A stretch of DNA of 64,000 nt. Source: Selenomonas sp. ND2010 (lineage in GTDB: Bacteria; Bacillota; Negativicutes; Selenomonadales; Selenomonadaceae). Numbering within the stretch: the first letter of the stretch is position 1; every line of letters begins with the position of its first letter. Shown here in pieces: positions 51,413 to 59,944 of this stretch. The position numbers and the translations under genes were made by a program. The notes below the pieces were generated by a model, which was given only the letters and a program-made list of their open reading frames with translations, had not been told where the DNA came from and ran no database searches. The DNA is taken from positions 1 to 64,000 of the forward strand of contig NZ_JNKI01000011.1 of assembly GCF_000702005.1 (NCBI RefSeq). Direction: 5' to 3'.

Positions 51413-51763
51413 GTGGTGAACATATATGATTATAAAAAGATATCATTGTTGACGATTATTTCACAGTTTTTTATGAAAATATGTTATGCCGAAGGAAATT
51501 CAGGAATGGCGGCTGATGATACGGATTTGTTGACAGATTTGACAAATACAATGCACACTGTGATGTCCTCGCTATCCAGCATATCCATATCTTTAAGTGA
51601 TATTTCTGGTTCATTAGCAAGCATTGCTACATCTTTGGCTATTGTAACTACAGAATTAGCAGAAATTTCTACATATTTAAAACTGCTTGTGATGGTTGTA
51701 ACTGTTCTTACAGGGGTTATTACACTGTATGTAATGATTTTCTCACCTATAAAAAATGGTTGA
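51413..51763 (+). CDS. Small membrane protein with heptad-like helix
   Basis: This 116-residue protein has an N-terminal hydrophobic segment or signal (SLLTIISQFFMKICYAEG). A long Ser/Ile/Leu heptad region follows (TMHTVMSSLSSISISLSDISGSLASIATSLAIVTTELAEISTYL), then a C-terminal transmembrane helix (VVTVLTGVITLYVMIFSP). The GTG at 51413 or 51416 follows AGGAGG. It is probably an oligomeric membrane component; family unknown. Confidence 0.6.
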   Translation: MVNIYDYKKISLLTIISQFFMKICYAEGNSGMAADDTDLLTDLTNTMHTVMSSLSSISISLSDISGSLASIATSLAIVTTELAEISTYLKLLVMVVTVLTGVITLYVMIFSPIKNG

Positions 51764-51853
51764 GTGGTAGGCAACGTAGAGAAGAGTAGTTATATTATTA
51801 CGAAATGAGTGAAATAAAATTCGTTTAGTGAATGAGTAAGGAGTGTAGTTACA

Positions 51854-52233
51854 ATGGCTGTAGATTTAGGAAAAGGGACAAGTTCAAGAGATGTGTATGC
51901 ACTAGATGAAGGCTTAAAAGAAAAGTTTTTTCTTATGAAGGGAGATTGAATAGGGAAAGATATATTTTAAGATCTTTAGCAGTTGGCTTTGTAACAGCTA
52001 TATTGATGTTTTTTGCCTTTTTTATAAGTGAAAAAGTGGCTACGTTGATAAATGTAGCAGCTATAGTTATACAAATTATGCTTGGTGTTCGTAGAACTCA
52101 CGATATTGGTAAATCTGGTTGGTGGATGTTTTTGATAGTTGTACCCTTAGTAAATATCATATGGGGGAGTACTGATATTCAAAAAGGAGATAATGGGATG
52201 AATGAATATGGAGCTGATCAATTAGAGAGATGA
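51854..52233 (+). pseudogene. DUF805-like membrane protein, frameshifted
   Basis: An upstream frame (51854-51949, ending LKEKFFLMKGD-stop) and a downstream frame (from TTG 51946: LNRERYILRSLAVGFVTAIL..., HDIGKSGWWMFLIVVPLVNIIW) overlap by four bases. Read with a -1 shift at about 51943 they give the continuous DUF805 motif MKGRLNRERYILRS. One base is therefore missing, or the ribosome shifts there. The downstream part has the typical RRTHDIGKSGWW motif and three transmembrane segments. An AAGGGAG just before the TTG could allow reinitiation. Confidence 0.6.
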
Positions 52234-52261
52234 GCATGTTCATGGAAAGGAAGAGAAAATT

Positions 52262-52786
52262 ATGTATAAATGGGTCTTGTTAGTAATTTTTTTAATATTT
52301 ATGGGTGGCAGTTGTATAAGAGAAAGTGGAACTCCGATAGATAATATAAATGGAAATTCTGATCAGAAGCAGGTTTTGCAGCAATACATAATTGAAACAC
52401 GTGAAGTGATGAAACCATATCGGGAAAAGGATATGGAGTTGTCATCTAAGGGGGAGTCTTTGAAGTATAGTGGATTATCGGAAAATGAAATTAAGAAGCA
52501 AATGAAAAAATTGGCTGAAGAACGAATGAAATTGATGGAGAAATTGCGGCAAGATTTGCGCAATGTTAATGTCCCCAATAATAGCCCGCATGCAAAAAGA
52601 CTCGCAAAAGCTTGGGATAGATATTTTGAACTAAGAGAGAAAGTAGCTGATTATATTGCAGGTAATTCTTTGATTGCGGTAGGGGCTGTGCTTTTGGGTA
52701 GAGATACGGCTATAGAAGAAGAAATGAGGGAACTTGATGAGGAAATTGATAGAATTTATGATTATGCAGGGGTTAGTAGGGAATAG
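52262..52786 (+). CDS. Lipoprotein of the Ter island
   Basis: This 174-residue protein has a lipoprotein signal peptide (WVLLVIFLIFMGGSC, lipobox Cys18). The mature part is charged and helical (TREVMKPYREKDMELSSKGESL...KLAEERMKLMEKLRQDLRN), likely coiled coil. No family recognised. AAGGAAGAG precedes the ATG. It starts the envelope cassette inside the Ter island. Confidence 0.7.
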   Translation: MYKWVLLVIFLIFMGGSCIRESGTPIDNINGNSDQKQVLQQYIIETREVMKPYREKDMELSSKGESLKYSGLSENEIKKQMKKLAEERMKLMEKLRQDLRNVNVPNNSPHAKRLAKAWDRYFELREKVADYIAGNSLIAVGAVLLGRDTAIEEEMRELDEEIDRIYDYAGVSRE

Positions 52787-52813
52787 GAAACACAGGAAAA
52801 GAGAGGGAGCGTA

Positions 52814-53473
52814 ATGAAAAAAGTACTATGTATATTGTTGGCACTAGGTGTGCTTTTTACGGTGGGGTGTAAAAAGCAAGCAGGAAAATTTGCAAAAGAT
52901 ATTCTGATTAATGAAGCAGTGGATACAGTTGCTGATAGTGCTCGTAAGAACAATGGTAGTCCAAGTGCTAATACGAAAACACCTTCAACTAGTTCAGCAG
53001 CGAATGGTTCTGTAAAGTCAGCAAAAGGTAAGGCGGGAGTGGCAGCTGCAGTCGTAGGTGGTGCAGTGGCTGCGGTAGTTAGTTCCAATACAGATTTGAT
53101 TTTAGGGAAAATATACATAGGTCAGTCACAAGCTGATGCTTTGCAGATTATGGGAGAGCCTATTAAGATATCTGATCCAGATAATAATGGACATAAACGA
53201 TATAAGTATTCTGATATGGTAGTTGTGATTACGGGGGGCGTAGTAACAGGTTTTGTATCTGATACTGCGGCAGTATCGACGAAACGAGGTATAAAACAGG
53301 GAGATGCATTGGATAAAGTAGTGAGAGAATACGGTAAACCATATGCAAAATCTGATTATGATGGAACGACGTTATATGAATATAAATTCATTTCTGATAG
53401 AGGACAGGCTTGTCTTCTTCGATTTGCAATGAAGAATGGTGTTGTTGATTATATTAGTGGACGTATTTTGTAG
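52814..53473 (+). CDS. Lipoprotein with SmpA/BamE-like domain
   Basis: This 219-residue protein has a signal peptide KKVLCILLALGVLFTVGC with lipobox Cys19. Residues 50-95 are Ala/Lys/Ser low complexity with a short hydrophobic stretch (VAAAVVGGAVAAVVSS). The C-terminal half has two BamE/SmpA-like repeats (IYIGQSQADALQIMGEPIKI, then IKQGDALDKVVREYGKPYAK). Its N-terminal half is paralogous to the lipoprotein at 54528. It is probably an envelope assembly or anchoring factor. Confidence 0.7.
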   Translation: MKKVLCILLALGVLFTVGCKKQAGKFAKDILINEAVDTVADSARKNNGSPSANTKTPSTSSAANGSVKSAKGKAGVAAAVVGGAVAAVVSSNTDLILGKIYIGQSQADALQIMGEPIKISDPDNNGHKRYKYSDMVVVITGGVVTGFVSDTAAVSTKRGIKQGDALDKVVREYGKPYAKSDYDGTTLYEYKFISDRGQACLLRFAMKNGVVDYISGRIL

Positions 53474-53493
53474 AAAAAGGGAGGATGAATGAA

Positions 53494-53724
53494 ATGGCTA
53501 TTTTAGAATCGATTGCTGGTTTTTTCGGCTTGATAATTTTTGTGATTTATTTGTATGCAGGAGATAAGGCTATCTATTATATTAAGTATCATATTTTGAA
53601 TACACGAGCGGAGATATATAGTAACACTGGTGATTATATCATCGGTAGGATTATTTGGGCAATGCTATTGGGATGGGCAGCTATTCCTATCGCACTATTA
53701 CACAACTATGTTGTTAATAAGTGA
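53494..53724 (+). CDS. Small two-helix membrane protein
   Basis: This 76-residue protein has hydrophobic segments near residues 5-22 and 52-72. The ATG at 53494 is 9 bases after GGGAGG; an in-frame ATG at 53485 touches the site and is less likely. Family unknown. Confidence 0.55.
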   Translation: MAILESIAGFFGLIIFVIYLYAGDKAIYYIKYHILNTRAEIYSNTGDYIIGRIIWAMLLGWAAIPIALLHNYVVNK

Positions 53725-53769
53725 TGTTTAATTGTGGATTGTTAATAATATCTTCGAAATTAAAGAGAA

Positions 53770-54480
53770 ATGAAAAAATTAGTTACGTTACTTTTAATTG
53801 TATTTTTAGCTTTCGGAGGATATTTTGCATATATGGTGGTTGTAGCTGAGAAAAGAGTATCCTCCGAAAGTGTTTCGTTGGGTAATGAGAATTCTGTAAA
53901 TTTATATAGTCGAGAGAATACAGTAGAAAAAGAGAATGCTCATAATAGCAAGCAACAAGATATCAAAAAAATAGAAAAATATGTGCAATGGACTATTCGA
54001 GTGACAGATAACAATGTATATGGCTATTCGCAAGGTTTTGAAAATGCGACCTATAATCATCCCTATACAGGGTCAAGAGATGGCCCTGATTATGATTGTG
54101 CATCTTTGGTCTATCACGTTTTAGATTATGCAGGTTTTCCTATAATTGCAGCATGGAAACAGAATCCGGCATATTATAATTTGTATCAAGGAAAACAAGC
54201 TACTGGTGATGCAGATACGATTTGGACGGATCTGCAGAAAGTTGGTGGTTTTGCGAGATACTCATGGGATGAGGTGAAAGACGATTTACAGCGAGGTGAT
54301 ATTTTGTGTAATCCAGAGGTACATGTAGCAGTATATATAGGTGATGGAAAAACGGTAGAAGCAAGAGGTGTAAATAATTCTCGTGGTGGTAGTTGGCGTA
54401 CAGGCGATCAAGGTGGTGAGATTGACTTTTGTAATGCATATGGACGCAGATGGACGGAAGTTTACCGATATATCGAATAA
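53770..54480 (+). CDS. NlpC/P60- or CHAP-like cell-wall hydrolase
   Basis: This 236-residue protein has an N-terminal signal anchor (KLVTLLLIVFLAFGGYFAYMVVVA), so it acts outside the membrane. The C-terminal domain has the papain-like catalytic pattern: Cys in GPDYDCASLVYHVLDYAGF (about 112-130) and His in NPEVHVAVYIGDGKTVEARG (about 181-200). It resembles peptidoglycan amidohydrolases of the NlpC/P60 superfamily. It lies between two paralogous lipoprotein genes, suggesting a surface wall-remodelling cassette. Confidence 0.75.
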   Translation: MKKLVTLLLIVFLAFGGYFAYMVVVAEKRVSSESVSLGNENSVNLYSRENTVEKENAHNSKQQDIKKIEKYVQWTIRVTDNNVYGYSQGFENATYNHPYTGSRDGPDYDCASLVYHVLDYAGFPIIAAWKQNPAYYNLYQGKQATGDADTIWTDLQKVGGFARYSWDEVKDDLQRGDILCNPEVHVAVYIGDGKTVEARGVNNSRGGSWRTGDQGGEIDFCNAYGRRWTEVYRYIE

Positions 54481-54527
54481 TGATGGATTAGGAGATGAGC
54501 TCTGGTTTTAGGAGGCAGGTGAAAAGC

Positions 54528-55148
54528 ATGAAAAAGGTGTTATGTTTGTTACTGATTATGGGGATGCTTTTTACAGTTGGGTGCAAAAAACAGGCGAAAA
54601 ACATTGCGAAAGATTATCTGTTTAATAAAGCAGTAGATGTTGTGGTGGATAATGCAAATAAAGGGAGTAATACTAATGGAGTCGTAAAAAACTCTCCAGA
54701 CAGTGCATCTTCCAATACACCAAGTAAATCGGCTAAAGGAAAAGCTGGTGCGGCAGCTGCCGTAGCTGGTGGTGCAGTGATTGCAGCAACGAATGAGCTG
54801 GAGGCGCGTGCAAATAATTCAATGCAGAACGAAAGAAGTGCAGAGCAACAATATGGCAATCAAGATGAACCGGATTGGCATTGGATTAAGGATAATAATA
54901 CAGGTGTATATATTTGGAATCCGGAGCCGGAAGATGGTGAGTATATTGTTTGGAATGGTGATTATGTACAAGTGGGAAAATATCGTTATGCAAATGGTCC
55001 TGGCATAGTTACCTGGTATAAAAATGGTAAGGTAATACAAGTGGATAATGGCGCTTTTGAACATGGTAGACATCATGGGAAATTTACTCATAAATTCCCT
55101 AGTGGGAAAGTAAAATATAGTAATTGGGATCACGGTAGGGAAATATAA
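54528..55148 (+). CDS. Lipoprotein with MORN-like repeats
   Basis: This protein of about 206 residues has a lipoprotein signal KKVLCLLLIMGMLFTVGC, nearly identical to that of the gene at 52814. The Ala/Lys-rich segment (SAKGKAGAAAAVAGGAVIAA) is also shared. The C-terminal part has MORN-like strands (YIVWNGDYVQVGKYRYANGPGIVTWYKNGKVIQ...GAFEHGRHHGKFTHKFPSGKVKYSNWDHG). MORN repeats bind lipids or proteins. The two paralogues share an N-terminal delivery module with different C-terminal domains. Confidence 0.7.
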   Translation: MKKVLCLLLIMGMLFTVGCKKQAKNIAKDYLFNKAVDVVVDNANKGSNTNGVVKNSPDSASSNTPSKSAKGKAGAAAAVAGGAVIAATNELEARANNSMQNERSAEQQYGNQDEPDWHWIKDNNTGVYIWNPEPEDGEYIVWNGDYVQVGKYRYANGPGIVTWYKNGKVIQVDNGAFEHGRHHGKFTHKFPSGKVKYSNWDHGREI

Positions 55149-55221
55149 AATAGGAAGTATTAGGGGATATGAGAGTGGAAATGATGGAAAAATAAGATCG
55201 AAATATATAAGGAATATTTGT

Positions 55222-56598
55222 ATGGGAGTTATATCTATATCGGCTTTTGGAATGATTAACCCTACCTATACATATGCAGAGAGTATCGTAAATGAACAAA
55301 GTGGGATGCATAATGATGCTACAGATAATACGCCGGAACAATTAGAAAAAAGGTAGAGGAAAAATTAGCAAGAAAGATTATAAAAGTGCTATAGAGTATT
55401 GCCAAAATATAATTCAAGTAAATCCGAATAATGCCTTTGCGTGGGCGTTGATTGGGCGAGGCTATAATAAGCAAAAAGAATATGATAAAACGATAGATAG
55501 TTGCCAAAAAGCTATTGGAAGTGATCCTAAATATATACCTGTTTGGGATGGATTGGGGATTACATATTTATTTGCTAATGAATATGTAAATGCATTGCAT
55601 TGTTATAAAGATGCAATGAAAATAAATTCGAATAATACAAGGCTTATGACAGGCATGGGGAATGTATATTATAAGATGGAACATTATGATGAGACGATAA
55701 AATGCTATAGAAGAATTGTTGAATTGAGTCCTGATGATAAGATTGCATGGAGAAAATTAGGTACTGTGTATGATAAAATCAATAAAATTGATCAAGCTAT
55801 TAGGTGTTATAAGAATTCGGCAAAGACATAGAATAAGCAAAACTGATTTATGCACTTGCAGGATGGATGCATTTATATAGTAAAGAATATAAGAAGTCAA
55901 ATAAACTTTTATATAAGGTTCTTGACCTTGAACGTGATAGTGCAGAGATTTGGTCTATGATTGCTTTAAATAATTTAATGCAAAAGAAATATAATAAAGC
56001 TGTTGAATGTGCTGAAAAAGCATTAAGCGTTGATCCTAAAAAAGAGCAGCCATTGTTGATTATTGGGGCGGTTAATGCTTCGTTAAATAAATACAACAAT
56101 TCAATAGCTGATTTTCCAAAAAGCAATATAAATAAATTCTAAAAATGGGACAGCTTGGTATTTAATAGGTGGAGTATATGTAGAATTGAATGAATATGAT
56201 AAAGCGATTGAATGCTGTGAAAAGAGCTTGAAATTTTCTCAAAAAGAAGCAGCTCCCTTTTTTGTGTTAGCTTCTGCTTATAATGGAAAAAAGACTTTGA
56301 TAAGGCAATGGAATATAATGAAAAGGCATTTGAATTAGCGGCTAAAAAAGCTTATGTATGGTATACAATGGGAGATACATACAATGGAATGGAGCAGTAT
56401 GATAAGGCTATAGAGTGTGCTCAGAAAGCTATAGATATTGATTCAGATGAGGGAGAAGCATGGTTGACGCTGGGGAGAGCATACAAAGGTTTGAAGAATT
56501 ATAATAAGGCTCAAGAGTGTTTTGAGAAAGCAGTTGAATTTGATTCTAAAAAGCAGAAGGCTAGAAAAGAATTAGACGAACTGAAGAAAAAACAGTAG
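55222..56598 (+). pseudogene. Exported TPR protein broken by several frameshifts
   Basis: A signal peptide (GVISISAFGMINPTYTYAES) is followed by about ten TPR units spread over four or more frames. Examples are 55448-55831, 55867-56142, about 56143-56310 and 56308-56598 (AFELAAKKAYVWYTMGDTYNGMEQYDKAIECAQKAIDID). Removing one A from the A6 run near 55350 would join the signal peptide to the first TPR, and single-base changes near 55831, 56140 and 56291 would join the rest. The restored protein would be about 455 residues. It is decayed unless these are sequencing errors. Confidence 0.75.
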
Positions 56599-56628
56599 AC
56601 TGCTAAATGCGTTAAGGAGATGGTAATT

Positions 56629-57018
56629 GTGTACGCTTACAGAAGAATTATATGTGTTTTGTTTATAAGTATGAGTTTATTGATGCTTTTGGGGTGTTCT
56701 AGTGAGCATAAATATGTTGAGTTGGTTAAAAATGGCACAATGCAAATGGAACCGGATATAAAAATTGGACGAGCATTTGATGAGTTTTTTGCTAATCCTC
56801 AATGGAAGTATTTTGATTCCACGGATAATCATAAGGTTGTGGAGTTTAATGGTGAGTGTACATGGTGGGGACAAGATGCACACTGCTCAATTCAGTTTAT
56901 CATAACAAGTGAAACAACTTTTGAATTATGGATTGTCAAAATTAATGATCAGGAAATGAATAAGTTGGAAAGTGCAGCATTACTACATAAGGCATTGACC
57001 AATCGTGATGATTGGTAA
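56629..57018 (+). CDS. Small lipoprotein
   Basis: This protein of about 129 residues has a lipoprotein signal (RRIICVLFISMSLLMLLGC, lipobox LLGC). The mature domain has VELVKNGTMQMEPDIKIGRAFDEFFANPQWKYF and VVEFNGECTWWGQDAHCSIQFII, a pattern common in small exported proteins of Firmicutes. The GTG at 56629 is 10 bases after AAGGAG; the ATG at 56620 is too close to it. Function unknown. Confidence 0.65.
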   Translation: MYAYRRIICVLFISMSLLMLLGCSSEHKYVELVKNGTMQMEPDIKIGRAFDEFFANPQWKYFDSTDNHKVVEFNGECTWWGQDAHCSIQFIITSETTFELWIVKINDQEMNKLESAALLHKALTNRDDW

Positions 57019-57039
57019 TGCGTGCAGGGGGGATAACAA

Positions 57040-57196
57040 TGGTTAATGAGGTATATGTTCGATATTATCTTATCAGTTGACATCTAAAGATAATATAAAT
57101 GGCCAAATAAAAACGCAGGCATTTTTGGGAGAAGCTACATTATCTAAAATAGATGGTAGATGGCTTATAAGTAATTTTAATGTAAAGGTGAAATAA
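57040..57196 (+). pseudogene. C-terminal fragment of a lipoprotein-like domain
   Basis: The + strand encodes YQLTSKDNINGQIKTQAFLG, then EATLSKIDGRWLISNFNVKV and K-stop, with no start or upstream body. Confidence 0.4.
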
Positions 57197-57217
57197 ATTG
57201 TAATTGGGGTGAATGAT

Positions 57218-58576
57218 ATGCCTATTGTAGTTGTAATTGCTGTTTTAATTTCGGCGTATCTTCTCTGGGATTATTTGTTCTATTTGATAGGTGTTATACT
57301 GGGGTTGGCCTGTATGTTTTTTGGGTATTTAACCTATACATCATATCAAGAGACAAAGATATCACCTGAAAAGTGGGAAGCCGATGAACAGAGAAAGTTA
57401 GAAAAAGATGAATCTTATCAAAAAAAGAGTATAGATCAAAAAGCTGGAAAAGGGCTGGTGATTACTTTTTTACTGATAACATTGTTGTGTGGAGGTTTGA
57501 GTTATAAGGCAATAGAATATCAGTTGGATGAAAATGCAGTCGTTGAACAAATCGTAGGAGATTATAGCGCTGATAAGATAACTAATGATGCATTGAAGAT
57601 GATGTCTGACGATGAGTTGAATAAAGTTCAAGAAATAGCAAAGGCGGCACATCCTACATTTTATAATCTGAAAGAAGTAGTATCGGTAATAGGTGGTTTA
57701 GCTGCAATTGCAGGTTTCTTATGTGCAATAGCATTAATACCAGCCTTTTTTATGAAAGCTGGTCGTTTGGTGGGGGCAGGATTAGCAATATCTATTTTAA
57801 TATGTTGCATATGTGGTGCGATAGAGAGTGTATCTGAACCATCAGATGTTGCTTTAATCCGTGCAGAAGTAAGCTCTCGTCAAGATGTAAAAGAAAAAGA
57901 AGAAAAGCGTGTTGAAGATGAAAAGAAAAAAGCGGAGGAAGCACAGAAAAAAATAGAAGAAAGAGAACGTAAAATTAACGAAATAGAAGATAAGTATAAG
58001 CCATTATATGCTGAAAAATATCAAAAATATATCAACGAAGGAGTGAGTGATGATGATGCGAAAGATAAGGCATTAACAGATGTGGATAATAAGAAAAAGG
58101 AAGATAAGAATAAAGAGAATGTAGTAGCGCAGAACAAGGAGGATGATAGGAAAAAAGCTAAAGAGAATGACGAAAAAACAAAACAAGTATCGACAAAGGA
58201 ACAGACACAAGTGGATGATGATAGTATTTCATCCATAATTGGTGCGTATGCATCTAGTATTGTTGAAGATAATGTGTATATATTTTCACATCATAATCTT
58301 GATTGGTATATGATTACTTCAAGTAAGCGTGAAGATAAACATGGCATTATCTTTAAGGATGATGGATATACAATAGCTGTATATGCTGTAGAGAAAGGGA
58401 CGGGAGAAAAAGGTAAAAAAATGGGAGGAGGAATAGTTAGCTTTTGGGAAACTAGTGATGGTTGGGAGGCTAGAGTGGATGGTATATTTGATCGTACTGG
58501 ATGGCATAAAGTAAAAGAAGATAAAAATATGGAAATATTATTATCTAAGAGTAAGTATTTACCTAATAGAAATTAA
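57218..58576 (+). CDS. Membrane protein with a long charged coiled coil
   Basis: This protein of about 452 residues has transmembrane segments near 3-40, 78-95, 150-180 and 185-205. Residues 220-335 are a Lys/Glu-rich coiled coil (KEKEEKRVEDEKKKAEEAQ...). The C-terminal 110 residues form a soluble domain with Trp-containing strands (NLDWYMITSSKREDKHGII...GGGIVSFWETSDGWEARVDGIFDRTGWHKV). Family unknown. The ATG at 57218 is 8 bases after GGGG. It lies directly before the third terD, so it is likely a membrane partner of the TerD proteins. Confidence 0.65.
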   Translation: MPIVVVIAVLISAYLLWDYLFYLIGVILGLACMFFGYLTYTSYQETKISPEKWEADEQRKLEKDESYQKKSIDQKAGKGLVITFLLITLLCGGLSYKAIEYQLDENAVVEQIVGDYSADKITNDALKMMSDDELNKVQEIAKAAHPTFYNLKEVVSVIGGLAAIAGFLCAIALIPAFFMKAGRLVGAGLAISILICCICGAIESVSEPSDVALIRAEVSSRQDVKEKEEKRVEDEKKKAEEAQKKIEERERKINEIEDKYKPLYAEKYQKYINEGVSDDDAKDKALTDVDNKKKEDKNKENVVAQNKEDDRKKAKENDEKTKQVSTKEQTQVDDDSISSIIGAYASSIVEDNVYIFSHHNLDWYMITSSKREDKHGIIFKDDGYTIAVYAVEKGTGEKGKKMGGGIVSFWETSDGWEARVDGIFDRTGWHKVKEDKNMEILLSKSKYLPNRN

Positions 58577-58590
58577 GAGGAGTGTTAAAA

Positions 58591-59196
58591 ATGGCAGTAA
58601 ATCTTCAAAAAGGGCAGAAAGTAAATCTGAAAAAGGACAATGGTCAGGCATTGGGCAAGGTTATGATTGGTTTGGGTTGGGATCCCATCGAAGCCGATAA
58701 GGGAGGCGGCGGTTTCCTGTCATCACTTTTTGGCGGCGGCAGTGCGGATATTGACTGTGACGCTTCGGTTCTGTTATGTCAAGGTGGGAAAGTGCATAGT
58801 ATTGATGACGTAGTTTATTTTGGCAATCTCAAGCATGGTTCTGGGGCTGTGAAACATATGGGGGACAATCTTACTGGTGAAGGTGATGGGGATGATGAGC
58901 AGATTTTTGTTGATCTGAATAGTGTTCCATCACAGTTTGATAAACTGGTATTTGTGGTCAATATCTATAAGGCTGAATCCCGTAAGCAGCATTTTGGCAT
59001 GATTCGAAATGCTTTTATCCGCATTGTGGATGATAATAACAAAGAATTCTGTCGCTACAATTTGTCTGAAAAATACGAGGGAATGACGGCAATGATTTTT
59101 GGCGAAATTTACCGTCATAATGGCGAATGGAAATTCAATGCTATTGGGCAGGCAACAAAAGATGACCTGCAGTCTTTAATTAAGCGTTACAGTTAA
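58591..59196 (+). CDS. TerD-family protein with Gly-rich insert
   Basis: This protein of about 201 residues has a TerD domain ([71 protein letters not shown]). A Gly/Phe-rich insert (KGGGGFLSSLFGGGSADID) replaces the first acidic loop; the later acidic DIDCDAS may still bind Ca2+. The insert resembles the one in the TerA-like half of the fusion at 44856 ([18 protein letters not shown]). The ATG at 58591 follows GAGGAG. The AIM24-like gene starts 11 bases after it. Confidence 0.9.
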   Translation: MAVNLQKGQKVNLKKDNGQALGKVMIGLGWDPIEADKGGGGFLSSLFGGGSADIDCDASVLLCQGGKVHSIDDVVYFGNLKHGSGAVKHMGDNLTGEGDGDDEQIFVDLNSVPSQFDKLVFVVNIYKAESRKQHFGMIRNAFIRIVDDNNKEFCRYNLSEKYEGMTAMIFGEIYRHNGEWKFNAIGQATKDDLQSLIKRYS

Positions 59197-59206
59197 GGAG
59201 CAGGTA

Positions 59207-59887
59207 ATGAAATATGAAATCTTATATCCGGAGGCATTCCCTGTGGTTAAATGCCAACTGGAACGAGGGGAAAAGATTAAGGCAGAATCGGATGCGATGA
59301 TTACGATGTCTGTTACTGTTGATGTTGAGGGCAAAATGGATGGCGGAATTTTATCTGGACTAGCCAGAAAGTTCTTAGCAGGAGAAAGTTTCTTTTTCCA
59401 AGAGCTGATTGCCTCCCGCGGCCCCGGAGAAGTTTTGCTTGGTCATCCATTGCCCGGCGGAATTTTGGATGTGGAGTTGGATGGTTCTTATGGTCTGGTT
59501 GTGCAAAAGGATGGTTATCTTGCCAGTACACAGGGGATTCAGGTCGATACAAAAATGCAGAATCTATCCAAAGGGTTGTTTTCTGGTGAAGGTTTCTTTG
59601 TGCTGAATGTAACCGGCAGAGGTACGGTGTTTGTCAGCAGTTACGGTGTTATCCATCCGGTGAATCTTGGTGCTGGAGAGGAAGTTATCATCGACAATGG
59701 GCATTTAGTGGCTTGGCCGGACTATATGCAGTATAGTATTGAAAAAGCTTCCAGTGGCTGGATTTCCAGTGTAACTTCTGGTGAGTGTCTGGTATGTCGT
59801 TTTCGGGGGCCGGGTGTGGTACTGATTCAAACAAGGAATCCTAGTGGATTTGAAGCTTGGATTCGGTCTATGATTCCGAAAAAGTAA
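59207..59887 (+). CDS. AIM24/TIGR00266-family protein
   Basis: This 226-residue beta-sheet protein of the AIM24 family has FPVVKCQLERGEKIKAESDAMITMS, GGILSGLARKFLAGESFFFQELIA, and SGEGFFVLNVTGRGTVFVSSYG...IDNGHLVAWPDYMQYSIEKAS. Family members occur in many Ter operons and in mitochondria; the biochemical role is not established. AAGGAG precedes the ATG. A hairpin terminator follows, so this is the last gene of the TerD unit. Confidence 0.88.
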   Translation: MKYEILYPEAFPVVKCQLERGEKIKAESDAMITMSVTVDVEGKMDGGILSGLARKFLAGESFFFQELIASRGPGEVLLGHPLPGGILDVELDGSYGLVVQKDGYLASTQGIQVDTKMQNLSKGLFSGEGFFVLNVTGRGTVFVSSYGVIHPVNLGAGEEVIIDNGHLVAWPDYMQYSIEKASSGWISSVTSGECLVCRFRGPGVVLIQTRNPSGFEAWIRSMIPKK

Positions 59888-59896
59888 ATGTAGTTG

Positions 59897-59924
59897 CGGG
59901 CGATGAGATTTCATCGCCCGTTTG
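59897..59924 (+). terminator. Terminator between the TerD unit and the biosynthetic module
   Basis: The 10-bp stem CGGGCGATGA (59897-59906) / TCATCGCCCG (59911-59920) is followed by TTTG. It is a moderate terminator that could lower expression of the downstream module. Confidence 0.65.
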
Positions 59925-59944
59925 TAAAATGGAGATTTAGTCAA

